Positions 40,441 to 49,624 of a stretch of 64,000 bases of DNA are shown here, piece after piece. The position numbers and the translations under genes are program-made. Source of the stretch: Solwaraspora sp. WMMA2056 (GTDB lineage Bacteria > Actinomycetota > Actinomycetes > Mycobacteriales > Micromonosporaceae); the NCBI RefSeq assembly GCF_030345095.1, contig NZ_CP128360.1, forward strand, positions 5,642,001-5,706,000. Reading direction: 5' to 3'. The notes beneath the pieces are model-generated. The model saw only the letters and a program-made list of their open reading frames with translations, did not search any database and had not been told where the DNA came from. How positions within the stretch are numbered: the stretch's first letter is position 1; the number at the start of each line of letters is the position of its first letter.

Positions 40441-42491
40441 TGGTCCGCCCGCCCGGAGTCCACGTCGACCGGACCACCGTCGGCCGGACCGGCGTCGTCG
40501 TCGACCGACGGGCGCGGGCCGCGCGCCGGGGTCCGGCTCAGCGTCTCGTCGTAACGGTCGAGGTCACGGCTGGCGCTCGACGCCAACTGCCACGGCACGC
40601 TGGTCACCATCACTCCGGGCTCGAACAGCAGGCGGCCCTTGAGCCGCAACGCGCTCTGGTTGTGCAACAGGTTCTCCCACCAGTGGCCGACCACGTACTC
40701 CGGAATGAAGACTGTCACCACGTCGCGCGGCGCGTCCCGGCGGACCGACTTGACGTAGTCGATGATCGGCCGGGTGATCTCCCGATACGGCGAGTCGACC
40801 ACGGTCAGCGGCACCGGTAGCCCCCGCCGGTCCCACTCGGCCCGCACCGCGCGGGTGTCGGCGTCGTCGACCCGCACGGTCAACGCGACCAGCGTGTCCG
40901 GTCGGGTGGCCTGGGCGTAGGCGACCGCCCGCAGCGTCGGCAGGTGCACCTTGCTGACCAGAACGATCGCGTGGTTGCGGGCGGGCAGCACCGGCCGGCC
41001 CTCGGCCGGGGTCAGTTCCCGGGCGACCGTGTCGTAGTGCCGCCGGATCGCCAGCATCAACGCGTAGACGATCGCCATCGCGGCGATGGCGATCCACGCG
41101 CCGAGCGCGAACTTGGTGACCAGAACGACGACCAGCACCGCGCCGGTCAGGGTCATACCGAACCCGTTGATCGCCCGGGACCGGTGCATCCGTCGCCGCC
41201 GCGCCGGGTCCCGCTCGGTGCGCAGCCGCCGGTTCCAGTGCCGCAGCATGCCGGCCTGGGACAGGGTGAACGAGACGAAGACCCCGACGATGTAGAGCTG
41301 GATCAGTCGGGTCAGCTCGGCCTGCAACACCACCAGCAGCACGATCGCGAAGCCGGCCAGGAACAGGATGCCGTTGCTGAAGGCCAGCCGGTCGCCCCTG
41401 GTGTGCAACTGGCGGGGCAGGTAGCGGTCCTGGGCGAGGATCGACCCGAGCACCGGGAAACCGCTGAACGCGGTGTTCGCGGCGAGGAACAGGATCAACG
41501 CGGTCACCCCGGCGACCAGGAACAGCAGCAGCCCCGACCCGAAGACGGTCTCGCCCAGCTGGGCGACCACGGTCTTCTGCACGTACCCGGGCGGGCCTGC
41601 CTCGATCTGCCGGGCCGGGTTCTCCACGAACTGCAGGCCGGTCAGCTGGGCGAGCCAGATGATCCCGCCGATCATGGCCACCGACAGGGTGCCGAGCAGC
41701 AGCAGGGTGGTGGCGGCGTTGCGGCTCTTCGGCGGCCGGAACGCCGGTACGCCGTTGGAGATCGCCTCCACCCCGGTCAGCGCGGCGCAGCCCGACGAGA
41801 AGGCCCGCAGCAGCAGGAACACCATCGCGAAAGCGCTCAGGTCGACCCACTCGGCGCTGATCACCAGGTCGGCGCTGGGTGCCCGCAGGTCGTGGCCGAG
41901 GACGAAGATCCGGATCAGGCCGGTGGCGATCACCGCACCGATGACGATGACGAACCCGTACGTCGGGACGGCGAACATCCGCCCGGACTCGCGGACCCCG
42001 CGCAGGTTCAACGCGGTGAGCACCACCACCGCACCGACCGCCACCGCCACCTTGTGTTCGGCGACGAAGGGCAGGACCGACCCGAGGTTGGCCACCCCGG
42101 AGGCGACCGAGACCGCGACGGTGAGCACGTAGTCGATGAGCAGCGCGCTGGCCACTCCGACCCCGAACCGGGGCCCCAGGTTGACCTTGGCCACCTCGTA
42201 GTCGCCGCCACCGGACGGGTACGCGTGCACGTTCTGCCGGTAGCTGGCGACCACGGTCACCATCACCACGACGACGGCGAGGGTCACCCATGGCGAGTAG
42301 ACGAACGCCGCCGCACCGGCGATCGACAGGGTCAGCAGGATCTCGTCCGGTGCGTACGCCACCGACGACAGCGCGTCGGAGGAGAACACCGGCAGCGCCA
42401 CCCGCTTGGGCAGCAGGGTGTGCTGCAACCGGTCGGATCGGAACGGCCGGCCCAGCAGCAGGCGCTTGATCAAGGAGGTGGGACTGGCCAC
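40437..42491 (-). CDS. APC-superfamily amino acid/cation permease
   Basis: 684 residues from GTG 42491. About twelve membrane helices occupy the first 480 residues (for example VTLAVVVVMVTVVASY, VGAVVVLTALNL and FLLVAGVTALILFLAANT). The conserved N-terminal segment SDALSSVAYAPDEI and the SGGGDYEVAK loop are typical of Rv2690c-like permeases. The last 200 residues form a soluble domain (LVALTVRVDDADTRAVRAEW and VVTVFIPEYVV). The substrate is unknown; the divergent RCK pair suggests a K+ or amino-acid/cation link. A longer start (42590) is possible, but TACCCT eight bases upstream supports 42491. Confidence 0.88.
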   Translation of the reverse strand: MASPTSLIKRLLLGRPFRSDRLQHTLLPKRVALPVFSSDALSSVAYAPDEILLTLSIAGAAAFVYSPWVTLAVVVVMVTVVASYRQNVHAYPSGGGDYEVAKVNLGPRFGVGVASALLIDYVLTVAVSVASGVANLGSVLPFVAEHKVAVAVGAVVVLTALNLRGVRESGRMFAVPTYGFVIVIGAVIATGLIRIFVLGHDLRAPSADLVISAEWVDLSAFAMVFLLLRAFSSGCAALTGVEAISNGVPAFRPPKSRNAATTLLLLGTLSVAMIGGIIWLAQLTGLQFVENPARQIEAGPPGYVQKTVVAQLGETVFGSGLLLFLVAGVTALILFLAANTAFSGFPVLGSILAQDRYLPRQLHTRGDRLAFSNGILFLAGFAIVLLVVLQAELTRLIQLYIVGVFVSFTLSQAGMLRHWNRRLRTERDPARRRRMHRSRAINGFGMTLTGAVLVVVLVTKFALGAWIAIAAMAIVYALMLAIRRHYDTVARELTPAEGRPVLPARNHAIVLVSKVHLPTLRAVAYAQATRPDTLVALTVRVDDADTRAVRAEWDRRGLPVPLTVVDSPYREITRPIIDYVKSVRRDAPRDVVTVFIPEYVVGHWWENLLHNQSALRLKGRLLFEPGVMVTSVPWQLASSASRDLDRYDETLSRTPARGPRPSVDDDAGPADGGPVDVDSGRADQ

Positions 42492-42499
42492 AACCGCTA

Positions 42500-42505
42500 A
42501 GGGTA
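42500..42505 (-). promoter_or_regulatory. -10-like hexamer TACCCT before the APC permease
   Basis: On the minus strand TACCCT plus eight bases precedes the GTG at 42491, which fits a leaderless transcript and decides this start over 42590. Confidence 0.4.
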
Positions 42506-42663
42506 CGGCGGCCCGCCACCTGGCGAATCCGGGTGGCTGATCACCGCCGCCGGGCACCGGCACGGTACGGTCGGCGGCGTCACCGGCCACGTCGTGGCAG
42601 GCTGGCAGACGGGCGCGGGTCCGCCCCGGTACGCGCCCGACCTTCGCCTGCGGGAGGACTCAG

Positions 42664-43329
42664 GTGCACGTCGTGATCATGGGTTGTGGTCGGGTCGGCG
42701 CGACCCTGGCCCACAATCTGCAGGACCGTGGTCATTCGGTCGCCGTGATCGACCAGGATCCGACCGCGTTCCGTCGGCTGCCGGGCGACTTCGCCGGCCG
42801 CACCGTCACCGGCACCGGGTTCGACCGGGAGGTGCTGACGGCGGCCGGGATCGAGCAGGCGGACGCCTTCGCCGCCGTCTCCAGCGGCGACAACTCCAAC
42901 ATCATCTCGGCGCGGCTGGCCCGGGAGACGTTCGGCGTGTCCCGGGTCGCGGCGCGCATCTACGACCAGCGCCGGGCGGAGGTCTACGAGCGGCTCGGTA
43001 TCCCCACCGTGGCGACGGTGCGCTGGGCGGCGGACCGCATGCTGCGCCATCTCGTCCCCGAGGGTCACGTGGAGATCTTCCGGGACCCGACGAGCACCGT
43101 GTCGATCATCGAGGTCCCGGTGCACCGGGAGTGGATCGGCCGCCCGTTGGCGGCGCTGGAGACCGCCACCGGGACCCGCGCGGCGTACCTGATGCGGTTC
43201 GGCATCGGCACCCTGCCCGGCCCGACGACCGTGCTGCAGGAGGGCGACCAGGTGTTCATGCTCGTCACCGACGACATCGCGGACGCGGTCACGTTGACCG
43301 CCAGCAGTCTGCCGGAAGGAGCGCGGTGA
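42664..43329 (+). CDS. ceoB: TrkA-type RCK protein (CeoB)
   Basis: 221 residues. One RCK-N NAD-binding domain (VVIMGCGRVGATLAHNL, then VAVIDQDPTAF) is followed by an RCK-C domain (about 140-221). Such proteins form cytoplasmic rings that gate K+ transporters in response to NAD(H), ATP or c-di-AMP. GGGAGGA (42651-42657) precedes the GTG. The second RCK gene follows one base after this stop, so both subunits are made together. Their membrane partner may be the divergent APC permease, since no Trk/Ktr membrane subunit is nearby. Confidence 0.93.
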   Translation: MHVVIMGCGRVGATLAHNLQDRGHSVAVIDQDPTAFRRLPGDFAGRTVTGTGFDREVLTAAGIEQADAFAAVSSGDNSNIISARLARETFGVSRVAARIYDQRRAEVYERLGIPTVATVRWAADRMLRHLVPEGHVEIFRDPTSTVSIIEVPVHREWIGRPLAALETATGTRAAYLMRFGIGTLPGPTTVLQEGDQVFMLVTDDIADAVTLTASSLPEGAR

Positions 43330-43330
43330 C

Positions 43331-44020
43331 ATGCGGATCGCCATCGCCGGGGCCGGCAACGTCGGCCGGTCCATCGCCCAGGAACTGATCGACAACGGAC
43401 ATCAGGTGACGCTCTTCGAGCGCAACCCGGCGATGGTCCGCCGCGAACGGGTGCCAGACGCCGAGTGGGTCCTCGCGGACGCCTGCGAGGTGGCCAGCCT
43501 GGAGGACGCCGAACTGGCCGCCTACGACGTCGTCGTCGCCGCCACCGGCGACGACAAGGTCAACCTGGTGGTGTCGTTGCTGGCCAAGACCGAGTTCAGC
43601 GTGCCCCGGGTGGTGGCACGGGTGAACCGGGCCGAGAACGAGTGGCTGTTCACCGAGCAGTGGGGCGTGGACGTCGCGGTCAGCAAGCCACGGGTGATGG
43701 CGGCACTGGTCGAGGAGGCGGTGACCGTCGGCGACCTGGTCCGGCTGATGACCTTCCGGCAGGGTGAGGCGAACCTGGTGGAGATCACCCTGCCGACCGA
43801 CGCCCCGCACGTCGGGCACGCGGTGCACACGGTGCCGCTGCCACGCGACTGCGCGCTGGTCGCGATCGTCCGGGGCAAGCGGGTCCTGACACCCGGTCCG
43901 GACGACCCGCTGGAGCCGGGTGACGAGTTGGTCTTCGTCTGCACCGCCGACGTGGAGGACGAGGTACGGGCGGTGGTCCTCGGGGCCGACAGCGTGGAAC
44001 GCACCCGCCGGGGCGAGTAA
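43331..44020 (+). CDS. ceoC: TrkA-type RCK protein (CeoC)
   Basis: 229 residues, paralogous to the preceding gene. RCK-N begins IAIAGAGNVGRSIAQEL with the acidic strand end VTLFERNP, and the RCK-C part covers about 140-220 (ANLVEITLPTDAPHVGHAV). GAAGGAG lies just upstream. Pairs of this kind (Rv2691-Rv2692 in M. tuberculosis) act together in K+ homeostasis. The tail ERTRRGE is polar. Confidence 0.93.
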   Translation: MRIAIAGAGNVGRSIAQELIDNGHQVTLFERNPAMVRRERVPDAEWVLADACEVASLEDAELAAYDVVVAATGDDKVNLVVSLLAKTEFSVPRVVARVNRAENEWLFTEQWGVDVAVSKPRVMAALVEEAVTVGDLVRLMTFRQGEANLVEITLPTDAPHVGHAVHTVPLPRDCALVAIVRGKRVLTPGPDDPLEPGDELVFVCTADVEDEVRAVVLGADSVERTRRGE

Positions 44021-44054
44021 CCGTCGTCGTCCTCGCCCGGAGCCTGTGGGTCGG

Positions 44055-44801
44055 TCAGGTCGCCGGCAGCGGGTCGGCAGCCTCACGCTGCCGGTTCACC
44101 CGTCGGACCACCCAGACGGTGATCGCCAGCAGCACCGCGTACGGCGGATAACCCAGCAGCAGCCGGGACACCCCGAGCGCGGTCTCCATCGACGCGAGGT
44201 AGAAGCCGGCCTGTACGCCGACCTTGAGCAGCCAGACCACGCCCCAGAGCACGGTGAGGCGGTTGAAGGTGCGGATCAGCACCGGGTCGGTACGCCACTC
44301 GGAACGACCGCCGGCGGCGAGCACCGACCAGATCCAGCCGACCAGCGGTTGGCGGATCACCACCGAGCCGAGCAGTGCCAGGCCGTAGCCGATGCCGTAG
44401 AGGATGCCCGGCAGGTAGAAGTCGCGTTCCTCGCCGGTGCGCCAGGCCAGCAGCGCGCCGATGCCGATACCGAACAGCCCGTTGACCGCGTGCCGGATCG
44501 GGCGCCGCTGCGCCAACCGGACCACGGCGATGCCGACCGCGACGCCGACCGCAGCGATCAGGGCGACCGACAGGTCCCAGATGACGTTGCAGATCACGAA
44601 GACCGCGATCGGCACGCTGGACTCGACGAGGCCGCGCCAGCCGCCCAACTGCTCGGCCATCTGCTCGGTGATGCTCGGCAGCCGTTCGTCGGCCTCGTCG
44701 GGGTCGGTCGCCGTCGGCGCCTGCGCCGTGGTGGACCGCTCGGTCGGCGGTACGTCGTCACGCCGCGCCGTCGGACCGGCACCCTGCTGCCCGAACGTCA
44801 T
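44055..44801 (-). CDS. DUF3159 family membrane protein
   Basis: 248 residues. A polar N-terminus of about 60 residues is followed by LGGWRGLVESSVPIAVFVI, the recognisable DUF3159 start. Five or six membrane helices follow (LSVALIAAVGVAVGIAVV, YGIGYGLALLGSVVI, LTVLWGVVWLLKVGVQA, YAVLLAITVWVVRRV). A loop YLPGILYGIG is characteristic. Function is unknown. It is last of a minus-strand run dut, DUF3710, OB-fold, DUF3159, with small gaps. Conservation of this order suggests a shared role near nucleotide or RNA metabolism, but that is inference. Confidence 0.85.
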   Translation of the reverse strand: MTFGQQGAGPTARRDDVPPTERSTTAQAPTATDPDEADERLPSITEQMAEQLGGWRGLVESSVPIAVFVICNVIWDLSVALIAAVGVAVGIAVVRLAQRRPIRHAVNGLFGIGIGALLAWRTGEERDFYLPGILYGIGYGLALLGSVVIRQPLVGWIWSVLAAGGRSEWRTDPVLIRTFNRLTVLWGVVWLLKVGVQAGFYLASMETALGVSRLLLGYPPYAVLLAITVWVVRRVNRQREAADPLPAT

Positions 44802-44868
44802 CGCCCACCGTCTCCTGTCCTCGCCGACCGTCCTGCGTCGTCGACCGGGCCGACTGTCGCCGGCCGGC

Positions 44869-45249
44869 TCACCTGGGGGATTCCAGATCGTAGTGCGGGT
44901 TGTAGATCACCTTGCGGTCGTCGCGGACCGCGACCCGGCCACGGGCGGTGAGCTGGCGTCCGGGTTCGATGCCGGCGATCCGCCGCCGACCCAGCCAGAC
45001 GAGCGTGACGACGTCGCTGCCGTCGTAGAGGTCGGCCTCCAGGGTCGGCAGGTTCGTCCGCGGACAGTAGACGACGGTACGCAGCCGGCCGGAGACCGAG
45101 ACCAGCTCGCCACGGTGACACTGGCCGGCGGGCACCGACCCGCACTCGGCGCTGGACCGCTGCAGCTGCTCGGCGTCCAGCTCATCCTCGGTGGCGGCCA
45201 GCCGACGCAGGAACCGACGCAACGAGGGACGGCGCTCGTCGATCGCCAT
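44869..45249 (-). CDS. OB-fold nucleic-acid-binding domain protein
   Basis: 126 residues. After a short helical N-terminus (SLRRFLRRLAATEDELDAEQ) comes one OB-fold: GELVSVSGRLRTVVYCP, LEADLYDGSDVVTLVWLG, IEPGRQLTARGRVAV and KVIYNPHYDLES. This resembles the RecG-wedge/tRNA-anticodon type OB-fold, and the homologue is Rv2694c. It presumably binds single-stranded DNA or RNA; partners are unknown. GGAGGGGG upstream supports ATG 45249. Confidence 0.85.
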   Translation of the reverse strand: MAIDERRPSLRRFLRRLAATEDELDAEQLQRSSAECGSVPAGQCHRGELVSVSGRLRTVVYCPRTNLPTLEADLYDGSDVVTLVWLGRRRIAGIEPGRQLTARGRVAVRDDRKVIYNPHYDLESPR

Positions 45250-45385
45250 GGCCGCGCGCCCCCTCCTGCCCGTCGCCGGTGTCGGCGGGGCCGCACCCCG
45301 CCGTGTCCAACCCGTCCAGGGTACGCCGTGCCCCGCCATGCTGGCCGACCCCGTCGACCGGGCCGAACGGGCCGAACGGCACCGG

Positions 45386-46072
45386 CTACGGCGTCGGGGA
45401 GCCGGGGATCCGGACAGCCGGGGCAGCGGGCGGCGACGCCGGGGCGGCCGGCGCCTGGCCGGCCTGGTCGGCGATCTCCCGGGGCAGTCGCAGCGGCAAC
45501 GGCTCCCGTACCGGTTTCGCTTCCTGACCACGGTCGACCACCAGACCCTGGAGCGCCTCGGCGAGCGGCCCGGCGGCGGCCGGATCCGCCGCTGCCCCCT
45601 GGTAGAGGGCCCGTACCATCCAACGCGGCCCGTCGACCCCGACGAACCGTAGGTGGGTGTGGCCCTCCGGGGTGCGTACCTGGGCGACGAGCTCGGGACC
45701 GTAGTCGCCGGCGGTCTCCCGCACGGTGGCACCGTCGCGACGCAGCGACTCGGCGATCTCGGCACGTACCTCGTCCCAGATGCCCTCGCTGCGGGGCGCG
45801 GCGAAGACGCCCAGCTGCAGGGCACTGCCCCGGTTCGCGAGCACCACCTGCTGGATCACCCCGTCGGGGTTGGCCTGCACCCGCACCTCGACGCCCTCGA
45901 TCGCGGGGATCTGCAGGCTGCCCAGGTCCAGCCGGCGGACCCCGGTCGGGGCCTCGGACACGTCGTACGGCCCGGTCGACGGCTCGGCCGCCGACTGCGC
46001 CTCGACCGAGTCGGGCTGCGCCTGCTCGTCCTTGGCGTGCCGGCCGCGCCCACGGCCGCGGGAGAAGACCAC
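45386..46072 (-). CDS. DUF3710 family protein
   Basis: 228 residues. The basic start FSRGRGRGRHAKDEQ, the conserved middle RRLDLGSLQIPAIEGVEVRV, NRGSALQLGVFAAPRSEGIW and HLRFVGVDGPRWMVRALYQG identify DUF3710 (Rv2696c). The C-terminus is Pro/Ala-rich. Function is unknown; it always lies next to dut in actinobacteria. The start is GTG 46072, chosen from GGAGGGT seven bases upstream. The much longer frame to 46261 overlaps dut on the same strand and is not needed. Confidence 0.88.
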   Translation of the reverse strand: MVFSRGRGRGRHAKDEQAQPDSVEAQSAAEPSTGPYDVSEAPTGVRRLDLGSLQIPAIEGVEVRVQANPDGVIQQVVLANRGSALQLGVFAAPRSEGIWDEVRAEIAESLRRDGATVRETAGDYGPELVAQVRTPEGHTHLRFVGVDGPRWMVRALYQGAAADPAAAGPLAEALQGLVVDRGQEAKPVREPLPLRLPREIADQAGQAPAAPASPPAAPAVRIPGSPTP

Positions 46073-46184
46073 GATGCCAACCCTCCGTTGTGCGAGTCGC
46101 TGTCCCGGCCGCGACGGGCCGCGTACAGCGGAGTATGGGCTGTCGACGGACCGCCGCGACGGTCGGGGTCCGTCCCGGGGGGCG

Positions 46185-46670
46185 CTAGCCGACCGGGACG
46201 TCGGCGGTCGGTGCGGACAGCCCGGCGTGACCACCGGTCGATCCGTGCCCGGCCGCGCCACGGACGGAGTCCGGCAGCTCGTCGACAGCCTGAAAATCTG
46301 CAGTTTCCACGCGTTGTATCACAAGTTGCGCGATCCGGTCACCACGCGAGATCGTGGCGGCCCGCGTCGGATCGTGGTTGATCAGGTTCACCAGGATCTC
46401 GCCACGGTAACCGGCGTCGACCGTACCGGGGGCGTTGAGCACGGTGACGCCCAACCGCGCGGCGAGCCCGGACCGGGGGTGCACCAGGCCGACGTACCCG
46501 TTCGGCAGGGCCACCGCCACCCCGGTGCGCACCAGGGTCCGGGCCCCCGGCGCCAGCTCGACGTCCTCGGCCGCGAACAGGTCGGCACCGGCGTCACCAG
46601 GATGGGCGTACCGTGGCAGCGGCAGTCCCGGATCGAGCCGCCGCACCGGCACCGGCACCCGCTCGGACAT
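46185..46670 (-). CDS. dut: Deoxyuridine 5'-triphosphate nucleotidohydrolase
   Basis: 161 residues, the usual size of a trimeric dUTPase. It hydrolyses dUTP to dUMP, preventing uracil in DNA and feeding thymidylate synthesis. Motif 1 is [11 protein letters not shown], motif 2 [10 protein letters not shown], motif 3 [14 protein letters not shown] with the substrate Tyr, motif 4 [13 protein letters not shown] and the C-terminal motif 5 region [20 protein letters not shown] precedes the ATG. The gene diverges from DUF3093. Confidence 0.97.
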   Translation of the reverse strand: MSERVPVPVRRLDPGLPLPRYAHPGDAGADLFAAEDVELAPGARTLVRTGVAVALPNGYVGLVHPRSGLAARLGVTVLNAPGTVDAGYRGEILVNLINHDPTRAATISRGDRIAQLVIQRVETADFQAVDELPDSVRGAAGHGSTGGHAGLSAPTADVPVG

Positions 46671-46778
46671 GGCTCCTCCTTGATCGTCGCACCCTCGTCG
46701 CCATCGTCGCGCCCGTGACCGGTGACGCCCGGTCGGCTCGCCGCACCGGTCGGCCGGCACCCGGCCCTGGCGACGGCG

Positions 46779-46784
46779 TAGTCT
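46779..46784 (+). promoter_or_regulatory. -10-like hexamer TAGTCT, leaderless start at 46793
   Basis: TAGTCT plus eight bases precedes the GTG of the DUF3093 gene, with no ribosome site. Confidence 0.35.
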
Positions 46785-46792
46785 CGGACGGC

Positions 46793-47332
46793 GTGGCTGC
46801 CGTTTCCGCTGACCGCGACACACCGTACCGGGCCGTGGCGTCCTACCGGGAACGGCTGCGACTGCCGTGGTGGCTCTGGGCATGCGCCCTCGGCCTGGCC
46901 GCCCTCCTCGCCGCCGAGGTGTGGATGGGCACCTCCGGGGTCCGTGCCTGGCTGCCGTTCAGCGTGCTGTTGCCGGTGACCGCCGTCGGACTGTGGTGGC
47001 TCGGCCGGATTCCGGTCCGGGTCACGACGGACGAGTTCCAGGTCGACGACGCCCGGTTGCCGCTGCGCCACGTCGCCGACGTCGTCGCGTTGGACGCCGA
47101 CGGCCGCCGGGAACTGCTGGGGGTGGGCGCCGACCCGCTGGCGTTCGTGATCCAGCGTCCCTGGGTCTCCGGCGCGGTGCAGATCGTTCTCGACGACCCG
47201 GCCGATCCCACACCGTACTGGGTGGTGAGCAGCCGGGAGCCGGTCCGGCTGGCGGCCGAGATCCTGGCCGCGCGCGACCGGGCACCCGGTACGTCCGCCG
47301 CTACGGCGGACACCGTGGGCCCGACCGGCTGA
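46793..47332 (+). CDS. DUF3093 family membrane protein
   Basis: 179 residues. Two N-terminal membrane helices ([20 protein letters not shown] and [18 protein letters not shown]) precede a cytoplasmic beta-rich domain with [40 protein letters not shown] and [19 protein letters not shown]. This matches the PH-like DUF3093 family (Rv2698). Function is unknown. It diverges from dut and its stop abuts the next minus-strand gene. Confidence 0.85.
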   Translation: MAAVSADRDTPYRAVASYRERLRLPWWLWACALGLAALLAAEVWMGTSGVRAWLPFSVLLPVTAVGLWWLGRIPVRVTTDEFQVDDARLPLRHVADVVALDADGRRELLGVGADPLAFVIQRPWVSGAVQIVLDDPADPTPYWVVSSREPVRLAAEILAARDRAPGTSAATADTVGPTG

Positions 47333-48217
47333 TCAGGGGCCGATCGCCGGCGGCGGCGGTGGATGCATCAGGCCGAGCGCCCGGCGCTGGGTCCGTAGGT
47401 CGGCCCGGACCCGATCGGCGAGTGCGCGGGTGGCCCGCCGGTTCAGGTAGCTGGCGACCGCCGCGCCGGTGAGGAACGGCCCGAGGGTGGTCAGGTTGCG
47501 GCCGAACCGGCGCAACAGCAGTTCGCCGAGTTCCCGACGGGCGGCGGTGCCGAGGACCGCGCCGACGCCGACTCCCGGGACCACCGGGTTGACGCCCCGC
47601 TGGTTCGCCCACGAGTGGATCATGTTGATCGCCCGCTCCGTGCCGCTGCCGGGCACCGGTACGCCGTACACCTGGTGCAGCTCCCCGACCAGTTTCAGCT
47701 CGACCGCCACGACCGCGACGGTCTCGGCCGCCAGCAGCACCGGGGCGGAGAGCAACGTCGGCGTGGCGGCCCACTGGATCGCGGAGATACCGCCACCGGC
47801 GGCGCCGATGCCGGCGCTGACCCGGCTGGCGTTGCGGATCAACCGCTCGGCCAGCTCCTCGTCGGTCAGGCCGGGGTGGTGGGAGCGCAGGGTGTCCCGG
47901 TCACGGATCGGGATGTACGGGGCGACGTCGGCAACCGCCGCGACCAACCAGCGCATCGCCGCCGAGGGTCGGAACAACTCGGTCACACCCCGCCGCCGCA
48001 GCTGCTCCACGAGGCGCCGCAGCAGGTGACGGCGGCGACCGGGGTCGACACCGTCGCCGGTGAGCTCGGCGACGGTCGCGGCGAAGCGGTCGGTACCGGG
48101 CGACCGGGCGAGGTCGCCCGACGGCGCCACCGACTCGTCGGGCCGGTCCGGCTCCGACGCGTCAGAGCTGGCCGGCACCGTCCCGTCCGGGCGGTTCGCG
48201 TCGTCGGGTTCAGTCAT
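47333..48217 (-). CDS. Unrecognised protein, possibly EcsC-like, membrane-associated
   Basis: 294 residues. An acidic/Pro-rich N-terminus (about 1-45) precedes a helical domain. Notable segments are LLRRLVEQLRRRGVTELFR, ADVAPYIPIRD, a long Gly/Ala-rich hydrophobic region (SAGIGAAGGGISAIQWAA and APVLLAAETVAVVAVEL), and GPFLTGAAVASYLNRRATRA. The last resembles the end of EcsC-type proteins, but I could not confirm this by eye. GGAGG five bases upstream fixes the ATG at 48217. No M. tuberculosis counterpart comes to mind, so it may be specific to this lineage. Confidence 0.7.
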   Translation of the reverse strand: MTEPDDANRPDGTVPASSDASEPDRPDESVAPSGDLARSPGTDRFAATVAELTGDGVDPGRRRHLLRRLVEQLRRRGVTELFRPSAAMRWLVAAVADVAPYIPIRDRDTLRSHHPGLTDEELAERLIRNASRVSAGIGAAGGGISAIQWAATPTLLSAPVLLAAETVAVVAVELKLVGELHQVYGVPVPGSGTERAINMIHSWANQRGVNPVVPGVGVGAVLGTAARRELGELLLRRFGRNLTTLGPFLTGAAVASYLNRRATRALADRVRADLRTQRRALGLMHPPPPPAIGP

Positions 48218-48311
48218 GTGTGCCTCCACGGCGGGTCGACCGGCACAAATGGTGACTGCGGCGACCTCGTCTCCAAGGTCGCCGCACGCCTCCTGCTCCC
48301 CCGGTACGCCG

Positions 48312-48608
48312 TCAGGTGCACTCGCGACAGATCAGCTCGTTGTTGCGCTCGACGGCGAGTTGGCTGCGGTGGTGGACCAGGAAGCAGCGCGCGCAGCGGA
48401 ACTCGTCCGACTGCATCGGCAGCACCTTCACCGTCAGTTCCTCGTCCGCCAGGTCGGCTCCGGGCAGCTCGAAGCTCTCGGCCACCTCGGCCTCGTCAAC
48501 GTCGACGGCGCCCGACTGTGAGTCGACGCGCCGTGCCTTGAGCTCCTCCAGGCTGTCCTCGCCGAGGTCGACCTCGTCTCGACGCGGAGCGTCGTAGTCG
48601 GTGGCCAT
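48312..48608 (-). CDS. DUF4193 family zinc-ribbon protein
   Basis: 98 residues. An acidic N-terminal half (DYDAPRRDEVDLGEDSLEEL, ELPGADLADEEL) is followed by a C-terminal zinc ribbon: CARCFLVHHRSQLA and CRECT at the very end. This is DUF4193 (Rv2699c), found only in actinobacteria. It may interact with RNA polymerase or another basic partner, but no function is established here. GGGAG precedes the ATG. Confidence 0.9.
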   Translation of the reverse strand: MATDYDAPRRDEVDLGEDSLEELKARRVDSQSGAVDVDEAEVAESFELPGADLADEELTVKVLPMQSDEFRCARCFLVHHRSQLAVERNNELICRECT

Positions 48609-49023
48609 CGGTTCACTCTCCCGTATCGTTCAGTCGCTTCCGGTGATAACGCCGGACGACGGTAATTCGGTTCCCTTGCGGGTCCCCTCGTTGGGACCGC
48701 AGACCAACGTTCGTGCCGGTTTGTGCCGGTTTGCGGTTTCCGCAGGAAACTCCCCCCGCGAGCGCGGTACCTTACCCCCCTCTGGCCGACGCATGTATAC
48801 CGCCCTTGTGGGATTGATGTACGCCCAGACGCCGGAACTTGTTCCCAATGTGACTCAGGCGACACGAAGATAGGGGTACCTGGCCACCGATCATCGTCGG
48901 CACGCCGGAGGGCGGCGCCGTTTCCCCCGCCGGACGGACAACCGCTAACCTCGGCGGCATACTCGGTTGTCACCGGTGCGGCGCGCCGACTCCGGCACCG
49001 TCACACCTGCAGGGGGCCATCTC
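48609..49023. other. 415-base divergent intergenic region (DUF4193 / cei)
   Basis: No gene is supported here. It contains a 10-base tandem repeat GTGCCGGTTT x2 (48713-48732), a small hairpin GGTCCC/GGGACC (48681-48698), and a possible -10 TAACCT (48946-48951) before cei. The base composition is less GC-rich than the flanking genes, as expected for divergent promoters. Confidence 0.5.
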
Positions 49024-49554
49024 ATGAGCTTTGCGCGCGTGCGAGCGCTGGTCGTCGTCGGCGTCCTGGTCGTGTTCGCCCTGATCTTCGTCGTCGTCGC
49101 GATGGTCCGCGACAGCCAGAGCGGCGACGCCGCCACAGCGTCCTGCCCGGCGGGCTGGGCGGTTGCCGACGTCACGCTGCGCGAGGCGAAGGACGTCCGG
49201 CTCAACGTCTTCAACGCCACCGACACCAGCGGACTGGCCACGAACGTCGCCGACGACCTGGGCAACCGCAAGTTCCAGATCGAGGAGGCGGCCAACGACC
49301 CGGAGGGCCGGCGCATCGACGGCGTGGCCGTGCTGCGGTACGGCCCCAAGGCGGTCGGCTCGGCGCACCTGATGCGGGCCTACTTCCTCGACCAGGCGAC
49401 GACCGAGTACGACCCGGCGCGGGAGGACGACATCGTCGACGTGGTGATCGGCAACGCGTTCCGCCAGTTGGCCACCACCACCGAGGTCAACCAGTCCCTG
49501 GCCGCCCTCGGCAAACCGGTCCTGCCGCCGGAGACCTGCGCCGCCCCGCAGTAG
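49024..49554 (+). CDS. cei: Cell envelope integrity protein Cei (LytR C-terminal domain)
   Basis: 176 residues. One N-terminal membrane helix (VRALVVVGVLVVFALIFVVVAMV) anchors an outside domain of the LytR_C type. It contains DVRLNVFNATDTSGLATNVADDL (read in parts), FQIEEAANDPEGRRIDGVA and VLRYGPKAVGSAHLM. The homologue Rv2700 is needed for envelope integrity in mycobacteria. AGGGGG (49011-49016) precedes the ATG. Only the C-terminal domain is present; the LytR-CpsA-Psr phosphotransferase domain is absent, so a structural or regulatory role is likely. Confidence 0.9.
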   Translation: MSFARVRALVVVGVLVVFALIFVVVAMVRDSQSGDAATASCPAGWAVADVTLREAKDVRLNVFNATDTSGLATNVADDLGNRKFQIEEAANDPEGRRIDGVAVLRYGPKAVGSAHLMRAYFLDQATTEYDPAREDDIVDVVIGNAFRQLATTTEVNQSLAALGKPVLPPETCAAPQ

Positions 49555-49624
49555 CCGGCAGCACGGCCGGGCCGTCACGGCCAACGACCGCAGCGGACCC
49601 GACCCGCATGGGCCGATCAGCAGG

